From Pestalotiopsis fici W106-1 (Eukaryota; Ascomycota; Sordariomycetes; Amphisphaeriales; Sporocadaceae), in assembly GCF_000516985.1 (NCBI RefSeq), contig NW_006917097.1:1426001-1490000 (forward strand): 64,000 nucleotides of DNA, in the 5' to 3' direction. Of this stretch, positions 45,992 through 57,043 are shown piece after piece. The translations under genes and the position numbers were made by a program. Positions within the stretch are counted from its first letter, which is position 1. The number at the start of each line of letters is the position of its first letter. Below the pieces are notes generated by a model. It saw only the letters and a program-made list of their open reading frames with translations, did not search any database and had not been told where the DNA came from.

Positions 45992-46159
45992 GCATTGAAG
46001 GAGCGGATAGATATAGCATGTAGATATTAGCAAGGATCGGTGGAAGAACACCGAAATGCAATAGATTTATTTTGTCCTACCAAGACAAGAAAGTGTATTA
46101 TTTACAGACGTGATTGGGTATCTAAAATGCTGCATGTAACAAAATATTCACAATGGTCC

Positions 46160-46823
46160 TTATTCCTTGAATTTGGCCGGGTTACTGGGTATTAGACGTC
46201 TCAGAATCTCGATTTGGCGGGTTTGTGCTCTGAATTTGAGCTCTGCAATATCGCGTCTGTCCATTCGTCTCGAGCCGTTGGAGTAAACCACCGTATTGTC
46301 TGGTACCGTCTCTCCAGGCTGTATGATGCTCTTGGCTGTGATTGTGCAGTGCTGAGGGATAAATCTTAGCAAATAAACTTTTTTTTCCCCCTTGCTTGCA
46401 GCCAGACTTGCATCATCTTGCCAAACGTACCTTGCCAATCTTTGCCCCTCTGCCTATTCTGGCACCAATACCCACGACAGTGCCCTCACCGATGGTTGTT
46501 TCTCCAGACTCGATGATTGCGGACACTTCGATCGTCACATAGTCGTCCATGAGCACGCCGAAAGAAGCAGAAGGTTGATTGGGTTCGGCGACACCAATCT
46601 GAGTTCGCTCGTGTATAATACATCGCCGACCGACCGTCACCCTGCCCTTTGTAGAATCGAAGCGCGCACGGGGGTGAATGACAGATTCGGAGCTGACGTT
46701 GATGGTATGGTTTCCAGCCAGGATAGCGGTATCGGAGATGGTGATAGAGGACGAAAAGTTCACAGGAGCCTTTGGCCCCGCTTGGCCTCTGGGGAGAACA
46801 GATTGGCGTTTGCTCGAAGCCAT
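46160..46823 (-). CDS. Dynactin subunit 6 (p27), left-handed beta-helix
   Basis: Pointed-end subunit of dynactin, the cofactor of cytoplasmic dynein; it contributes to cargo binding. Exons 46823-46431 and 46351-46160 join to 194 residues, close to the family's length. Hexapeptide-type repeats of a left-handed beta-helix run through the middle (ISDTAILAGNHTINVSSES, VTVGRRCIIHERTQIG, TTIGEGTVVGIGARIGRGAK), followed after the splice by HCTITAKSIIQPGETVPDN and a C-terminal helix (RDIAELKFRAQTRQIEILR). The intron (46352-46430, 79 nt; GTACGT...CCTCAG) falls within the helix repeats, and joining gives AKIGKHCTI in register. Divergent from NUO51 and tail to tail with the orphan membrane protein, 168 bp apart. 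Confidence 0.9.
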
Positions 46824-47434
46824 CTTTGCTTTGCTTTGCTTTGGCAGTGTCTAACCCTGATTCTTTCGAGTTCAGTTCAGTTGTTATTGGTGGTCATAAA
46901 ACGGCTCCAAGTCGCGCGAAATGCGGGCCCCTCTCGGTCGTGCTCGACTAGCAATGAGACGGTAGGAATTATGCTGCACAGGCTGCAATCATCTCCTTGG
47001 ATTGGCGATTGGATACAACTACTGGTGGTTGATCAATTGTGCGAGGGGCATCGTAGTGGTGTTTGCTGGTTCGCGTCGACGCCCTCGATGCCCCTGACGC
47101 CAGCACCAACCAACACCTTCACCAAATTGTGGTTTGGAATCTGGATAGCGAATATGAAATTCCTCATTGGCAGCGAGCCACACTTCGACAGATGCATGAC
47201 TTCATTGTAAGAATGGTCAAAGCTCCCGGTCGCCACGGCTAAAACCCGAGGAGGACACCCGCGCCCCACCTCCAGCTCGTCTGGCCAATCAAGGGCTAGA
47301 TTATTCCACCCGTCCTAAACTCAGCATCTTGAACGACTTCCAATCTTCCGCCTTCGATTAAAGCACTCGATTGCCCATTGCCATCCACCTCTCCACTCTA
47401 GAGGCTCAATCGAGCGCCAAACCAAACTTCCACG
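46824..47434. promoter_or_regulatory. Shared divergent upstream region of dynactin p27 and NUO51 genes
   Basis: 611 bp between two start codons pointing apart. TTGCTTTGCTTTGCTTTGG-like repetition (46827-46843) lies just upstream of the dynactin start and is probably its leader. A plus open frame through this region (46392-47210) is the antisense shadow of the dynactin gene. Confidence 0.5.
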
Positions 47435-49078
47435 ATGTTGTCCAGGACTACAGCACCGTCGGCAGTCTCTGCCAAGGCATTGTCGCGTGTCGCCCTGCCC
47501 TCTTGCAGCCGCCTCTCGACTCCCACAACATCCGCTCCCACACAGACCCGAACGTTCGCGACCGTCCAGGACGGCACCCCCAAGCGCACCTATGGCGGCC
47601 TCAGGGATCAGGACCGCATCTTCCAGAACCTCTACGGCCGATACCCCCCCGATCTGAAGCACGCCAAGAAGATGGGAGACTGGCACAAGACCAAGGAGAT
47701 TCTGCTCAAGGGCCACGACTGGATCATTAGCGAGGTCAAGGCATCGGGATTGAGAGGTCGTGGAGGAGCTGGTTTTCCTTCCGGTCTCAAATGGGTATGC
47801 ACTCTAGTCTCGCAAAGATACTTGTAATTGTCACAGGCCTCACACTGACTTGTCACGCAGTCTTTCATGAACTTCAAGGACTGGGACAAGGACACGAAGC
47901 CGCGATACCTGGTCGTCAACGCCGATGAGGGTGAGCCTGGAACTTGCAAGGACCGAGAGATCATGCGAAAGGACCCCCACAAGCTCCTCGAGGGCTGTTT
48001 GGTTGCTGGTCGTGCCATGAACGCCACTGCTGCCTATATTTACATTCGTGGCGAGTTTATTCACGAGGCAGCCGTCCTCCAGCACGCCATCAACGAGGCT
48101 TATGCCGACGGTCTCATTGGCAAGAACGCCTGCAACTCCGGATACGACTTTGATATCTACCTCCACCGTGGAGCTGGTGCCTACGTTTGTGGTGAGGAGA
48201 CTTCTCTTATCGAGTCCCTCGAGGGCAAGCCCGGCAAGCCCCGCCTCAAGCCCCCATTCCCTGCCGCCGTCGGTGTCTTTGGTTGCCCGTCTACTGTTGC
48301 CAACGTCGAGACTATTGCCGTTGCCCCTACCATTTGCAGAAGAGGAGGTGACTGGTTCGCTGGCTTCGGCCGTGAGCGCAACCAGGGTACCAAGCTCTTC
48401 TGTATCTCTGGACACGTCAACAACCCCGCTACCGTTGAGGAGGAGATGAGCATTCCTCTGCGCGAGCTCATCGAGAAGCACTGTGGTGGTGTCCGTGGTG
48501 GCTGGGACAACCTGCTCGCCATCATTCCCGGTGGTTCTTCCACTCCCATTCTGCCCAAGAGCATCTGCGACGATCAATTGATGGACTTTGATGCCCTCAA
48601 GGACAGCCAGTCTGGTCTCGGAACTGCTGCCGTCATTGTCATGGACAAGAGCGCCGATGTTGTCCGTGCCATCTCCCGGTTAAGTCACTTTTACAGACAC
48701 GAGTCTTGCGGTCAATGTACCCCTTGCCGTGAGGGTAGCAAGTGGACTGAGCAGATTATGCAGAGATTTGAGAAGGGACAGGGTCGTGAGCGGGAGATTG
48801 ACATGCTTCAGGAGCTTACCAAACAAGTCGAGGGTCACACAATTTGCGGTAAGTCTTTCAACATTTCGTTTTGATATTTGAGTTCATTGATACTAATTAA
48901 ATCTATAGCTCTTGGCGAGGCTTTCGCATGGCCCATTCAGGGTCTCATCCGACACTTCAGACCCGAACTGGAGGCACGGATGCAGAAGTTTGCAGCTGAG
49001 AACGGTGGCTCAGCACTGGCTGGTGGATGGAAGGCCGACACCAGGGCGCAGGGTAAATTGGTTGCCCCTGGACAATAG
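47435..49078 (+). CDS. nuo51: NADH-ubiquinone oxidoreductase 51 kDa subunit, mitochondrial
   Basis: Flavoprotein of the NADH-oxidising arm of respiratory complex I. It binds NADH, FMN and the 4Fe-4S cluster N3. Exons 47435-47794, 47861-48848 and 48909-49078 join to 505 residues. A Ser/Thr/Arg/Ala-rich presequence (about 1-40, ending near RTFATVQDG) precedes the core. The Gly-rich nucleotide site is [16 protein letters not shown] (through 120), FMN contacts include [14 protein letters not shown] and [12 protein letters not shown], and the cluster ligands are C403, C406 and C409 in [12 protein letters not shown] plus C449 at the exon 2/3 border. Introns (66 and 60 nt) have GTATGC and GTAAGT donors. 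The second splits the codon after C449. Codon use is strongly C-ending, as in highly expressed genes. Confidence 0.97.
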
Positions 49079-49821
49079 AGCGTTTCTGAGATTGGCGTAA
49101 CGGTGGTGAAAGGTGCTAAGATTGTACAATCTGGTAAACTACCTGTCACTTTGTACATAACTACGAAAGAATTCCCTTTTTTCTCTGTTCAATGCGTGTA
49201 ATGCTGTTTATAGATGCGCCAGGCTTTTCAGGGTCTAATATCATGGACAAAAGTGCACTCTTGAAATCGTTTTCGTTTCAGTAGCCTCAAACTGTACTGG
49301 GGCAACAAACCAAAATTTCACTCACAAATGTTGACTAAGAATGAGTTTCAGTTTCCCAAGCATAATGCATCATAGAACCCAGACTACTTGATCAATGGCC
49401 TATGTTGTTGGCTAGGGGGCAAATATACGTGGAGTGGGCCCTAGTTTCGTTGCCTCAGATCGCTGGTAGCATCCACGTCGTCATCGACTTTTCTAGATCG
49501 CAACCCAAGCAACCTTACCCAACTTTGCCCTTTTCGCGTCCCTGGAAGCAATAAACGGAACCAATTCAATACGGATCCGCAGGGCACTAGAAAATTTCCT
49601 AACATGGCCATGCATTGTCCCGAAGGAGAGTTCACCAGGGCTGGTGTAAACCTGATATGCATGACTTCATAGCCCGAGTGTAAGTCGATCATGCAACAGG
49701 CGAGATGACCACTTATAATCCGTCCTTGCGCACTTGTTCTTTCCTCGTAACATACCTTAACTTAAGTAAGACTGCTTTATACATTCAGGAACAGTAAACA
49801 AACCATACAATTTTATACAAA
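49079..49821. other. Intergenic, NUO51 to small mitochondrial-type gene
   Basis: No gene supported. The stretch contains the NUO51 3' flank and the promoter of the next gene on the same strand. Confidence 0.5.
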
Positions 49822-50409
49822 ATGTCGTCGATACTCAGATCCTCGCTGCGACAGTCGTCCCAAGCTGTCAAGCAATTCGGCAGTGTATCAACAAATCGAA
49901 CATATGCGACCGCCGGAAAGCCACCAATGAGCCAAGGAGGATCTAATAGAAACATGTGAGCTTTACCTTTTGCAATTCTATCCAGTTGGAGTCGGATCAC
50001 TTCTGACCTGGCTTGGGAACATTGGCGTTCATACTCCAGCCGGCCAAACAATGTTCCATATAAGACGCTATTACTGACATTTGGCATCCAACGTACTAGT
50101 ATAATTGCCCTTGTGGGAGTTTCTCTCCCCACACTATACCTCTGGCAGACACGCAATTCACACTATCAGACCCGTAGCATAGACCACCCACCGCCGGCCG
50201 CTCTGAACAGCGACCCAGCCGCCAGGGCGCGGGCCGCACGCGAGGCTCTGGAGGAGCGTGGGGGTAAAGTTAAGTACGAACACCCCGAGGACCGCGAGCC
50301 CGAGCGCTTCAAGCCTGCCTTTGGTCGTCAGCACGAAAGGAAGAGGGTTGATGGACCTCCCGATGGTCGGAATCATCACGACCTACACGAGAAGCAGCGC
50401 CACCTTTGA
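49822..50409 (+). CDS. Small predicted mitochondrial single-pass protein, 147 residues
   Basis: Exons 49822-49955 and 50100-50409 join to 147 residues; exon 1 is too short to show as a long frame on its own. The N-terminus (MSSILRSSLRQSSQAVKQFG...RTYATAG) is Ser/Arg/Gln-rich without acids, a good mitochondrial presequence ending with a plausible RTYAT cleavage area. The splice (GTGAGC donor, ATTACTGAC branch, ACTAG acceptor, 144 nt) creates a membrane segment, IIIALVGVSLPTLYLW. A hydrophilic, strongly charged tail follows (ARAAREALEERGGKVKYEHP, ERFKPAFGRQHERKR). This suggests an inner-membrane protein with one pass. I do not recognise the family; it could be a small assembly or organising factor. 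Its place next to NUO51 may be accidental. Confidence 0.7.
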
Positions 50410-51218
50410 GGACAATAATTTGGAAAGTCTGAATACATCAGGTCCAATGCAGAATGTCCATCAGGTACCAAATCACCAGCTATCATATGCTCAATAGTGT
50501 GATGTTGGAATACTCGTGGGGGATGAATCATCACTTGTCGCAATCGACCACTCTATGGGTTCATTGTATTTCTTGATGTCAAATGAAGTCATATACCTCA
50601 TCAGCAAACTGAACCATCAAAATATGTAAAATTTACAAATTTAAGGAGGCCATACAAGTACGAATCACTTCATGCATAAAGGTCATACATCTGCCGGTCA
50701 CCTTCTTAACATGGTGTACAAAGACAATCCCTATGATTGCACCATTGCTCAGACGCTGGAAAGACGAGACATTTGACACTGTAATTCTTAACATAGAGGC
50801 TCGATTGATGTGTGTTGGATACATTCCACTGGAATTCGATCCCGGTACATCCAGTCTGCCACTGGCATTCTCTTTCATGTCATTCTTGATCTGCAACACT
50901 CAACGTCTTAGAACATGATCACCAACGGCATATTCGATTGGCGTATGTCGGTAAGACCAAACATGATGTCTTATTCATGGGCTGTTAACATATGACAAAG
51001 GACACAAAAGATTTTAGGACTTATCACTGATTCAAATTCTGCCAAAATTGAAAAGAGTCTTATAATGAGACCCGATGATGTCCTTCATCAAACCCCCATC
51101 CCTCAATATAAGCCGATCCACGGCAACATAACAAAAGTATTCATCATAACGAGTCACGCTGAATCATCCACAAAAGTAATCAATAGACCCGTCAGCGCAC
51201 ATCACTATAATTGCAGCC
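50410..51218. other. Intergenic, upstream of small orphan gene
   Basis: No gene supported. A TATAAG box at 51107-51112 lies about 107 bp before the next start codon and may serve it. Confidence 0.5.
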
Positions 51219-51758
51219 ATGGTATCTAACGTTCTTCATGTGCAGAACAATGGCCAGAACGAAGATCAATACAGTCCCTCAATAAGCAATACGGACGAGG
51301 ATGATGGCGCGTACGGCATCTTCTGCTCGCTCATGGACCTCACTGATTCTTGGATGGAAGCGACGAAATCATCCAATGAACGCGATGAGTTGTACCACAC
51401 TGCGGAAGCCATAGGAGTCGCAAAAGCTCCAAGCGACATTGTCAAGGCCGCTTTGACAGAATGCTGGGCATACTATTATTATAGTCAAGCTCAACTGGAT
51501 TACCTGCGGACAGCCTCAAAGTTCAAGGTCTTGTCGATACGCACCCTCGTCGTGTGTGCACATGCCAATGAAGACTTTTATGAGATTGCGTCTGCAGAGC
51601 TCGACAAGGTCAAGAATCTCGACGCTGAGCTTGCACTGCAGCTTCAACGAGGGCTCTTGTCAATGGGGACACGGATAACAGTAAATATATTGAGAATGGC
51701 AACGACTGCTTTGGGCGATGCCATGGACAAGAATCAGAACCCCAAGTCTAGCTCTTGA
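51219..51758 (+). CDS. Small acidic orphan protein, 179 residues
   Basis: Open frame with ATG in GCAGCCATGG context, preceded by a TATA box and a short AT-rich leader. I do not recognise it. The N-terminal 35 residues are acidic and polar (NNGQNEDQYSPS, TDEDDGAY). The remainder looks alpha-helical and soluble, with ALTECWAYYYYSQAQLDYL, a hydrophobic VLSIRTLVVCAHANEDFYEI and a C-terminal helix RITVNILRMATTALGDAMD. No signal peptide. The lack of a competing long frame and the even amino-acid use argue for a real, lineage-restricted gene. Expression evidence is needed to be sure. Confidence 0.5.
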   Translation: MVSNVLHVQNNGQNEDQYSPSISNTDEDDGAYGIFCSLMDLTDSWMEATKSSNERDELYHTAEAIGVAKAPSDIVKAALTECWAYYYYSQAQLDYLRTASKFKVLSIRTLVVCAHANEDFYEIASAELDKVKNLDAELALQLQRGLLSMGTRITVNILRMATTALGDAMDKNQNPKSSS

Positions 51759-51996
51759 ATCATGATCCTTGATCGCAAACACCTATTCCAATAATATGTT
51801 CAGTGCAGCTTGGGCGCAATCGAGCCGCAAATTATACCTACACAAAATAGTTCATGAAATCTACTGCTTCCCAAGATTGAATACAATACAATACAATACG
51901 TGTCGAAGAGACCAAGACACGAATACATTCTCCAGCGACGATATCAATAGACATGACCCAATCGACAATAATAAAATGAGCAGAGCCATCATCGAC

Positions 51997-52592
51997 TCAG
52001 TCGGATCCAGAGAATTGTGCTAAACGAACCGAATCAATGTCCCACGAGCTCACATTGCTGAGCGTAATTGATGTAGAGCGGCTGCTCAGTAAAGCAAAAT
52101 CTTTTCCACGGCTTTCAATGGCAATGCTAGTGACCCTTTCGCTCGGTGGATTAGCAATGGTCAAGGAACCTTATTTCATGGATTCTTGATTCCCTCACCA
52201 TATGTATTCAGAAAAGTCCCCTTGGTGCCGCCGAGTCCGTCGGATACCTTTTAAGCCAGGCCGTACGATGCCTTTGCCAACATAAGATTTGTTGACTTGA
52301 TTATTGGCTACAAGAGTGCTATCACCTCTGTCTGCGTCTTGGGAATCTGAAGTCCATCGTAATCCGATCTAATGAGCTCATAAATGTTCACGAAAGCACC
52401 ACTATTAATCGCCGCAAGTGGAAGTTGCTCTGCGTTTTCGGCTGTTCGGCTATTTCCCCCATGAACAGCGCTGATAGTTGTACCAGTGGTGGATGCTTGT
52501 AGGTTGAAGCTTGCGACCTTGTCGGGCGCGTGATTGATGATGAAGTCTAAGAAGTCAAAGTCATAATACTGCTCGTCTCCGATATAGTCCCA
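51997..52592 (-). pseudogene. Possible gene remnant A
   Basis: Behind an ATATTAG acceptor-like site, a 94-codon frame without a start codon runs 52592-52308 (WDYIGDEQYYDFDF..., ending FVNIYELIRSDYDG and then TAG). In another phase a protein-like frame overlaps its end (GDSTLVANNQVNKSYVGKG) and meets TGA and TAA. A further piece at 52170-51997 reads SLTIANPPSERVTSIAIE and ends in TGA. The order on one strand suggests a gene broken by a frameshift and stops. No family is recognised, and open frames of this size do arise by chance in a 64 kb window. Confidence 0.28.
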
Positions 52593-53256
52593 CTAATATT
52601 ATGTGAAGTGGGAAGGAGAGGGATAAGAAGTTGCTTGAGGAAGACTGTAACGTGACTCAAAGTGAATTTTCTTGTCCTTATTTCTACTGAATACTGCCGG
52701 TCGTATGAATGATTTACTCTCATGAATTTGCTATGACAGCATCTATAGCACTTTCATCGCTTGACTCGTGCGAAGTTGCTGCGAGATAGGTTGCATAATT
52801 CGCCAGACTGCCAATGATAAGTTGTGGATTATCCACTCATAGAGGATTGTAGACATGTATTGTGATAGGGAAAATATATATTGACGCTGAAGAAAGGCGA
52901 ATGAGGAACCCAGCTCACAACTGATACCCAACTGCCTGTTGTGTATATGTAGTGGCAGGTATGTTTGCTGCATGATGCATGCGATCCGCGTACTCCGACT
53001 GGGGTACTTCAAAGAATTTCTTGAATCACTTCAAGTGCATAACCAATATACGAGGTATAGTATGGCTATGACCGGCTCAACATGACCTAGTCAATGGCTG
53101 TAATGACTCACACGATCGAAGCTACAAAGCCTCATGTAAGTTCTATAGCATAATGTTTGTTGTGTATACCGTGCTTGAGCGAGGAACGTGATAAGGATAA
53201 TCAATGCATGCATATCTGTGAGAGGAGTTCGGTACAGACCTCCTAGCAAGCAACTG

Positions 53257-53580
53257 CTATGAGTACCTATCAACTAGTATCCTACGCCGAGAACTGAATC
53301 TGATAGTCATCTTTCGTGCGAAGCTCTCGGCATGGAGAGACTGAAAATCGTCTACCAGGAGCGCCCCGGACGACCATTGCTCATTGAAGGTGAACTTGGC
53401 GTGTGCGAAAATCAAGACATTGGCATGAGCTGCCGCGGGCACATCCGAAGCAAGACAAATAAATCAATGCAGCCCCGAGATAGCTCCGTTGCTTCCCGGG
53501 CCCCACTGCGACGGATCTGCGAACCGGACTGCGATCAGGGACTTTGTGGCCTCCCACCCTCCATAGGTAGGTATGCATCA
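53257..53580 (-). pseudogene. Possible gene remnant B
   Basis: One frame stays open over 107 codons except for a single TGA at 53464-53466. The part before reads EATKSLIAVRFADPSQWGPG; the part after reads ANVLIFAHAKFTFNEQWSSG and ends VDRYS before a stop. A CGA-to-TGA change would explain the internal stop. An overlapping frame upstream (to 53740) has similar composition in another phase. Family unknown; no start or splice sites established. Confidence 0.27.
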
Positions 53581-56500
53581 TGGACTGGTGGGTAGAGCAC
53601 AAGGATGACTGGGCAGTCACGGCTGTGTCGATAGGTGCACAGCATTGCGGCTTGCAGAAAACCATTGAGGCGATCAGCGGGCGGAAGTGCGATGCAATGA
53701 TGGATGCGACTTGCGGAGTATGTATTTCGGTGACACACAAGTCACAGAGTCGAGATTACATACTCCAAACGGCACGGCCAGCATAGCCAGGACACTGTTC
53801 GTATAGTCAATCCCGCGAAGTGTGGGGAGTATATCCAAGTAAGCCCGCATACATACAGCCCTGGGCGGTGCATCTACCCGCAAGGCAGTTTGTTCGTCTA
53901 CGACAAGCCGTACCAGCAGCGCCTTTTCCCTGCGTCCCTTTTTGACTTTTTGCGATTATATCCAAAATAAAATCAACATTTATTTCGAAATTCATGTTAT
54001 ATCTTCAAAACAGGGAACGGAAAAATAAAAAAAGCCACAAATGCCATTGTTGCATGTCTGCCTTATCCGGACGCTTGGGGAGACATAGCCCATGTTACAA
54101 GCGATGTCATTGATCAAAAAGCACTGCCAGCTCAGCGGTATTTCAGCAGATGACCTTAATTTTTATGCACGTCCAGGTCAGACCCTCCCCCCTCTACGGC
54201 GGTGAGATATCGCTAAGGCGGGCGGGGGGGACAGGCACCCCATCTCCAGCTCATTGGGTGTTTCGGCGCTCACGGGGGGGTTTTCGAATGATAGTGGGGG
54301 GTTCTTCCCGCTGAACCTGTTACCTTGTCCAACACGACATGTGACGGGCATCATGATGCTGGAAACCCGAGCCGTGAGCACGGTCCGCTGCTATTATGAC
54401 GCAAACCCGAGAGTTGCGTGCTGTTTGATAAAAGTCAAGTGAGATGCTGGAAATCCTCTTGCAATGTCTGCCACAATGAGTTGGCACCTTCTCTATCAAT
54501 GCTAGGTGTGATGACTCGCCGAGACGGCGGACAAGTGGTAAAAGATACGGTCGAGCCAACGCACACCAAAAAAGAAACCTCCAACTAGAGTATAGCGCCC
54601 GCTGTCCCGGGGACGGGTTCCAAGTCGAGGCTGTTGGGTTCAAAAAGGCGCAGGTTGGTATCGCACCGCCCGGGTAATGTACCGCGGAATGGTGGGATAC
54701 ATTGGGTACGTCTACTGAAACTTATACCAAATACTGCCCACGGACAACGCCTATATGCAATGCACAGTCGTGGTGGACTGCACGGCGTCGTCGCGGCATG
54801 GTGAACGGTGACCTGTTGAGCATTTCCGCCTCTCGTCTCCAATCCTATCAATTTGCATTTCTTCGCCATGAGTCAGAGAGCAACTGCATACCTACCCACC
54901 TAGGTATGCTATAATCTCGACCTGAAATGCGATCTGGGGGAGGCTGCAGCTGTACCAGAATAGAAGGCCCGTCAGTCACAATCAAAGGTGCGCCCGGCAT
55001 CTTGGTGAAAGCACTGCCTATTATTTTATTCCGACTTTCATACATGTTTGCTACGGCAGTTGAGATCCACAGACTCAGGGCCTTGATTTGTTGATGCCCA
55101 CAAACTAGGCAAAAAAGCTTGGTCAAGTCCCCTGCTACTCTACTAAGGAAAAAAAAAAAAGCCCCCATGAAATCAAGAAAATAGAAATAAAATCTCAAAA
55201 CTCGTAGTTTTTTTTATTTATTTATGTTTTTATTTCTTTTTTATTTTCAACTAGAGGGGCCAGATAAGGTACTGCTCAATCGTGAGTATCATGTCTCACA
55301 CTGACGTGGTCTGTCCCAAATGTCTCAACACGGGCACATGGCTCAACGTGACACAAAATGACGGCCGCAACCCCATTCGATCCGCCATTCCCCCGAAAGT
55401 ACCCCAGCTTTGTCCAGCTACTGGCTGGTTCAGCCTTGCGTTTGAATTCTTCCGATGCTAGTTGGTGAACCAGATCGTTGGGGCCGCCGAGATCCCACTT
55501 GGCAACCCTCCATGAATGGGCGGTTGGAGTTACTCTCACACATGTCGTTTGGCACGCGACGCGCTATCGAGATCGCAGTCGAATATTCATATATGGCTCT
55601 GCGGTACCAATCTTGGTTCATCGGACTATGTCTTTCAGAGGTTGCAGACATATTGCAAAATTGTTGTATATGCTGCGCAGCGAATGCAAATGATGTAATA
55701 TGAATCAGCTTGTGGTAGCTAGTTGGATCGCTTTGTAGATTAACTGAATCAATAGCAACTCATGGTCATCTGATGTGTATCTCGATGTCAGAGCTGGAAT
55801 AATCTCTTTCATTGTATTGAATCTGTTATTATATTATCAATAGTTGTTTTATATAATTTAATTCTATCTTTGTTGTGTAACATATGTCGATTTCAAAGTA
55901 TTTATGTATATAGATCAATGAAGATCTGGGCCCGTCTTATGGTGTCAGGTCGTGGGCTTGGCCGGCGTTGATAATATGATCATATTTGATAACGAGACAC
56001 GACCTATTGACGTCCTGTCAGTGAGAGCCGAAATAGTCTCTCAACGCAAGTTAGGTATGTTATGAAAGTGGGCTATGCCGCATCATTTCATCGGTATCTA
56101 CATTACAAGACTCTCACCCGCCACAAAGGACAGGAAGCATGCATATATTTCTTATAGTTTTGCGTGATAACATGCTTTTCAAGTAGTTTGTATGAGCTAA
56201 CGTTGTTTCATTCTCCTTCTGAACGCCTCGCAATCGCAACATATCCAAATCATTGACCATTATGTTGCTGCCCTAAATCTTCCTTCTATCAGTCTATTTG
56301 CCCAGTGAAAAGAGAAAAAAAAAGTTCCTATACACCCTTGTCTGAGATCATCGTGCAACAGGGCATCGTGGAGCGCGTGTGCTTAGAATGGAGTTTTGTT
56401 CCTTAAATAAAAGACGACGCTTATTAAATATCAAGATTTTCCCCTGTTCCTGAATCCCAAAATGGCCGCTATTGCCACTTCTGTCGCATGGTATTTACAA

Positions 56501-57043
56501 TCGATAATTTCCACGGTCTGAATGGATTCATCCAAGATCGAATAAACTATTTCAAGGAAATAATTGAATTTGTTGCCTGGGGTATGTTCAGAAGTTTGGC
56601 GGTGCAACAACAGCAGCTCATTGTCCGCCACCTGCCTAGCGCTGGCGACACCCGCATAGCGGCGCTGGCGGCGGATATGATTCATTTTGAACCATCTGGT
56701 AAACATTTCAGCCTGGGGAGTCATAGGTCTGGCCAAGGGGCAAATTCAGTGTTTAAAAGTGCCATGAAGCAATTGGCTATTCCATTTCCAAATATCGCAC
56801 CTCAATCTTTTGGGACTTGGCGTCCTGTCCTCTTTTAAAATCCTCGAGCATTGATTGAACCATATATATTACAAATACTGTGGACAGCCAGCACAGCTAA
56901 TCCATTGGTTGCCTGCCGTTTCCCTCAGAGGGCAACCAAACGCCCCACAGCGCTCAAGTACAGCGGCCATCATTACATCAGACCACGTGCTCAAAATTCC
57001 ACAATCCAGAGTGTTTGCAGCGCCGACATCTACGTTGCTCATC

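Larger units (their letters stand above)
51759..57043. other. Gene-poor interval with weak gene remnants
   Basis: 5.3 kb without an intact recognised gene. Two minus-strand stretches look like remnants (51997-52592 and 53257-53580). The part from about 55.15 to 56.35 kb is AT-rich with homopolymer runs. At 56431-56838 overlapping frames of 101 (-) and 116 (+) codons compete; either could be chance. The upstream promoter of the CHY zinc-finger gene must lie at the right end. Confidence 0.45.

Noticed and set aside
46392..47210. 272-codon plus frame
   Set aside because: Runs antisense to the dynactin p27 gene and through the shared promoter; no domain.
47840..48577. 245-codon minus frame
   Set aside because: Antisense shadow of NUO51, a common effect of strongly C-ending codon use.
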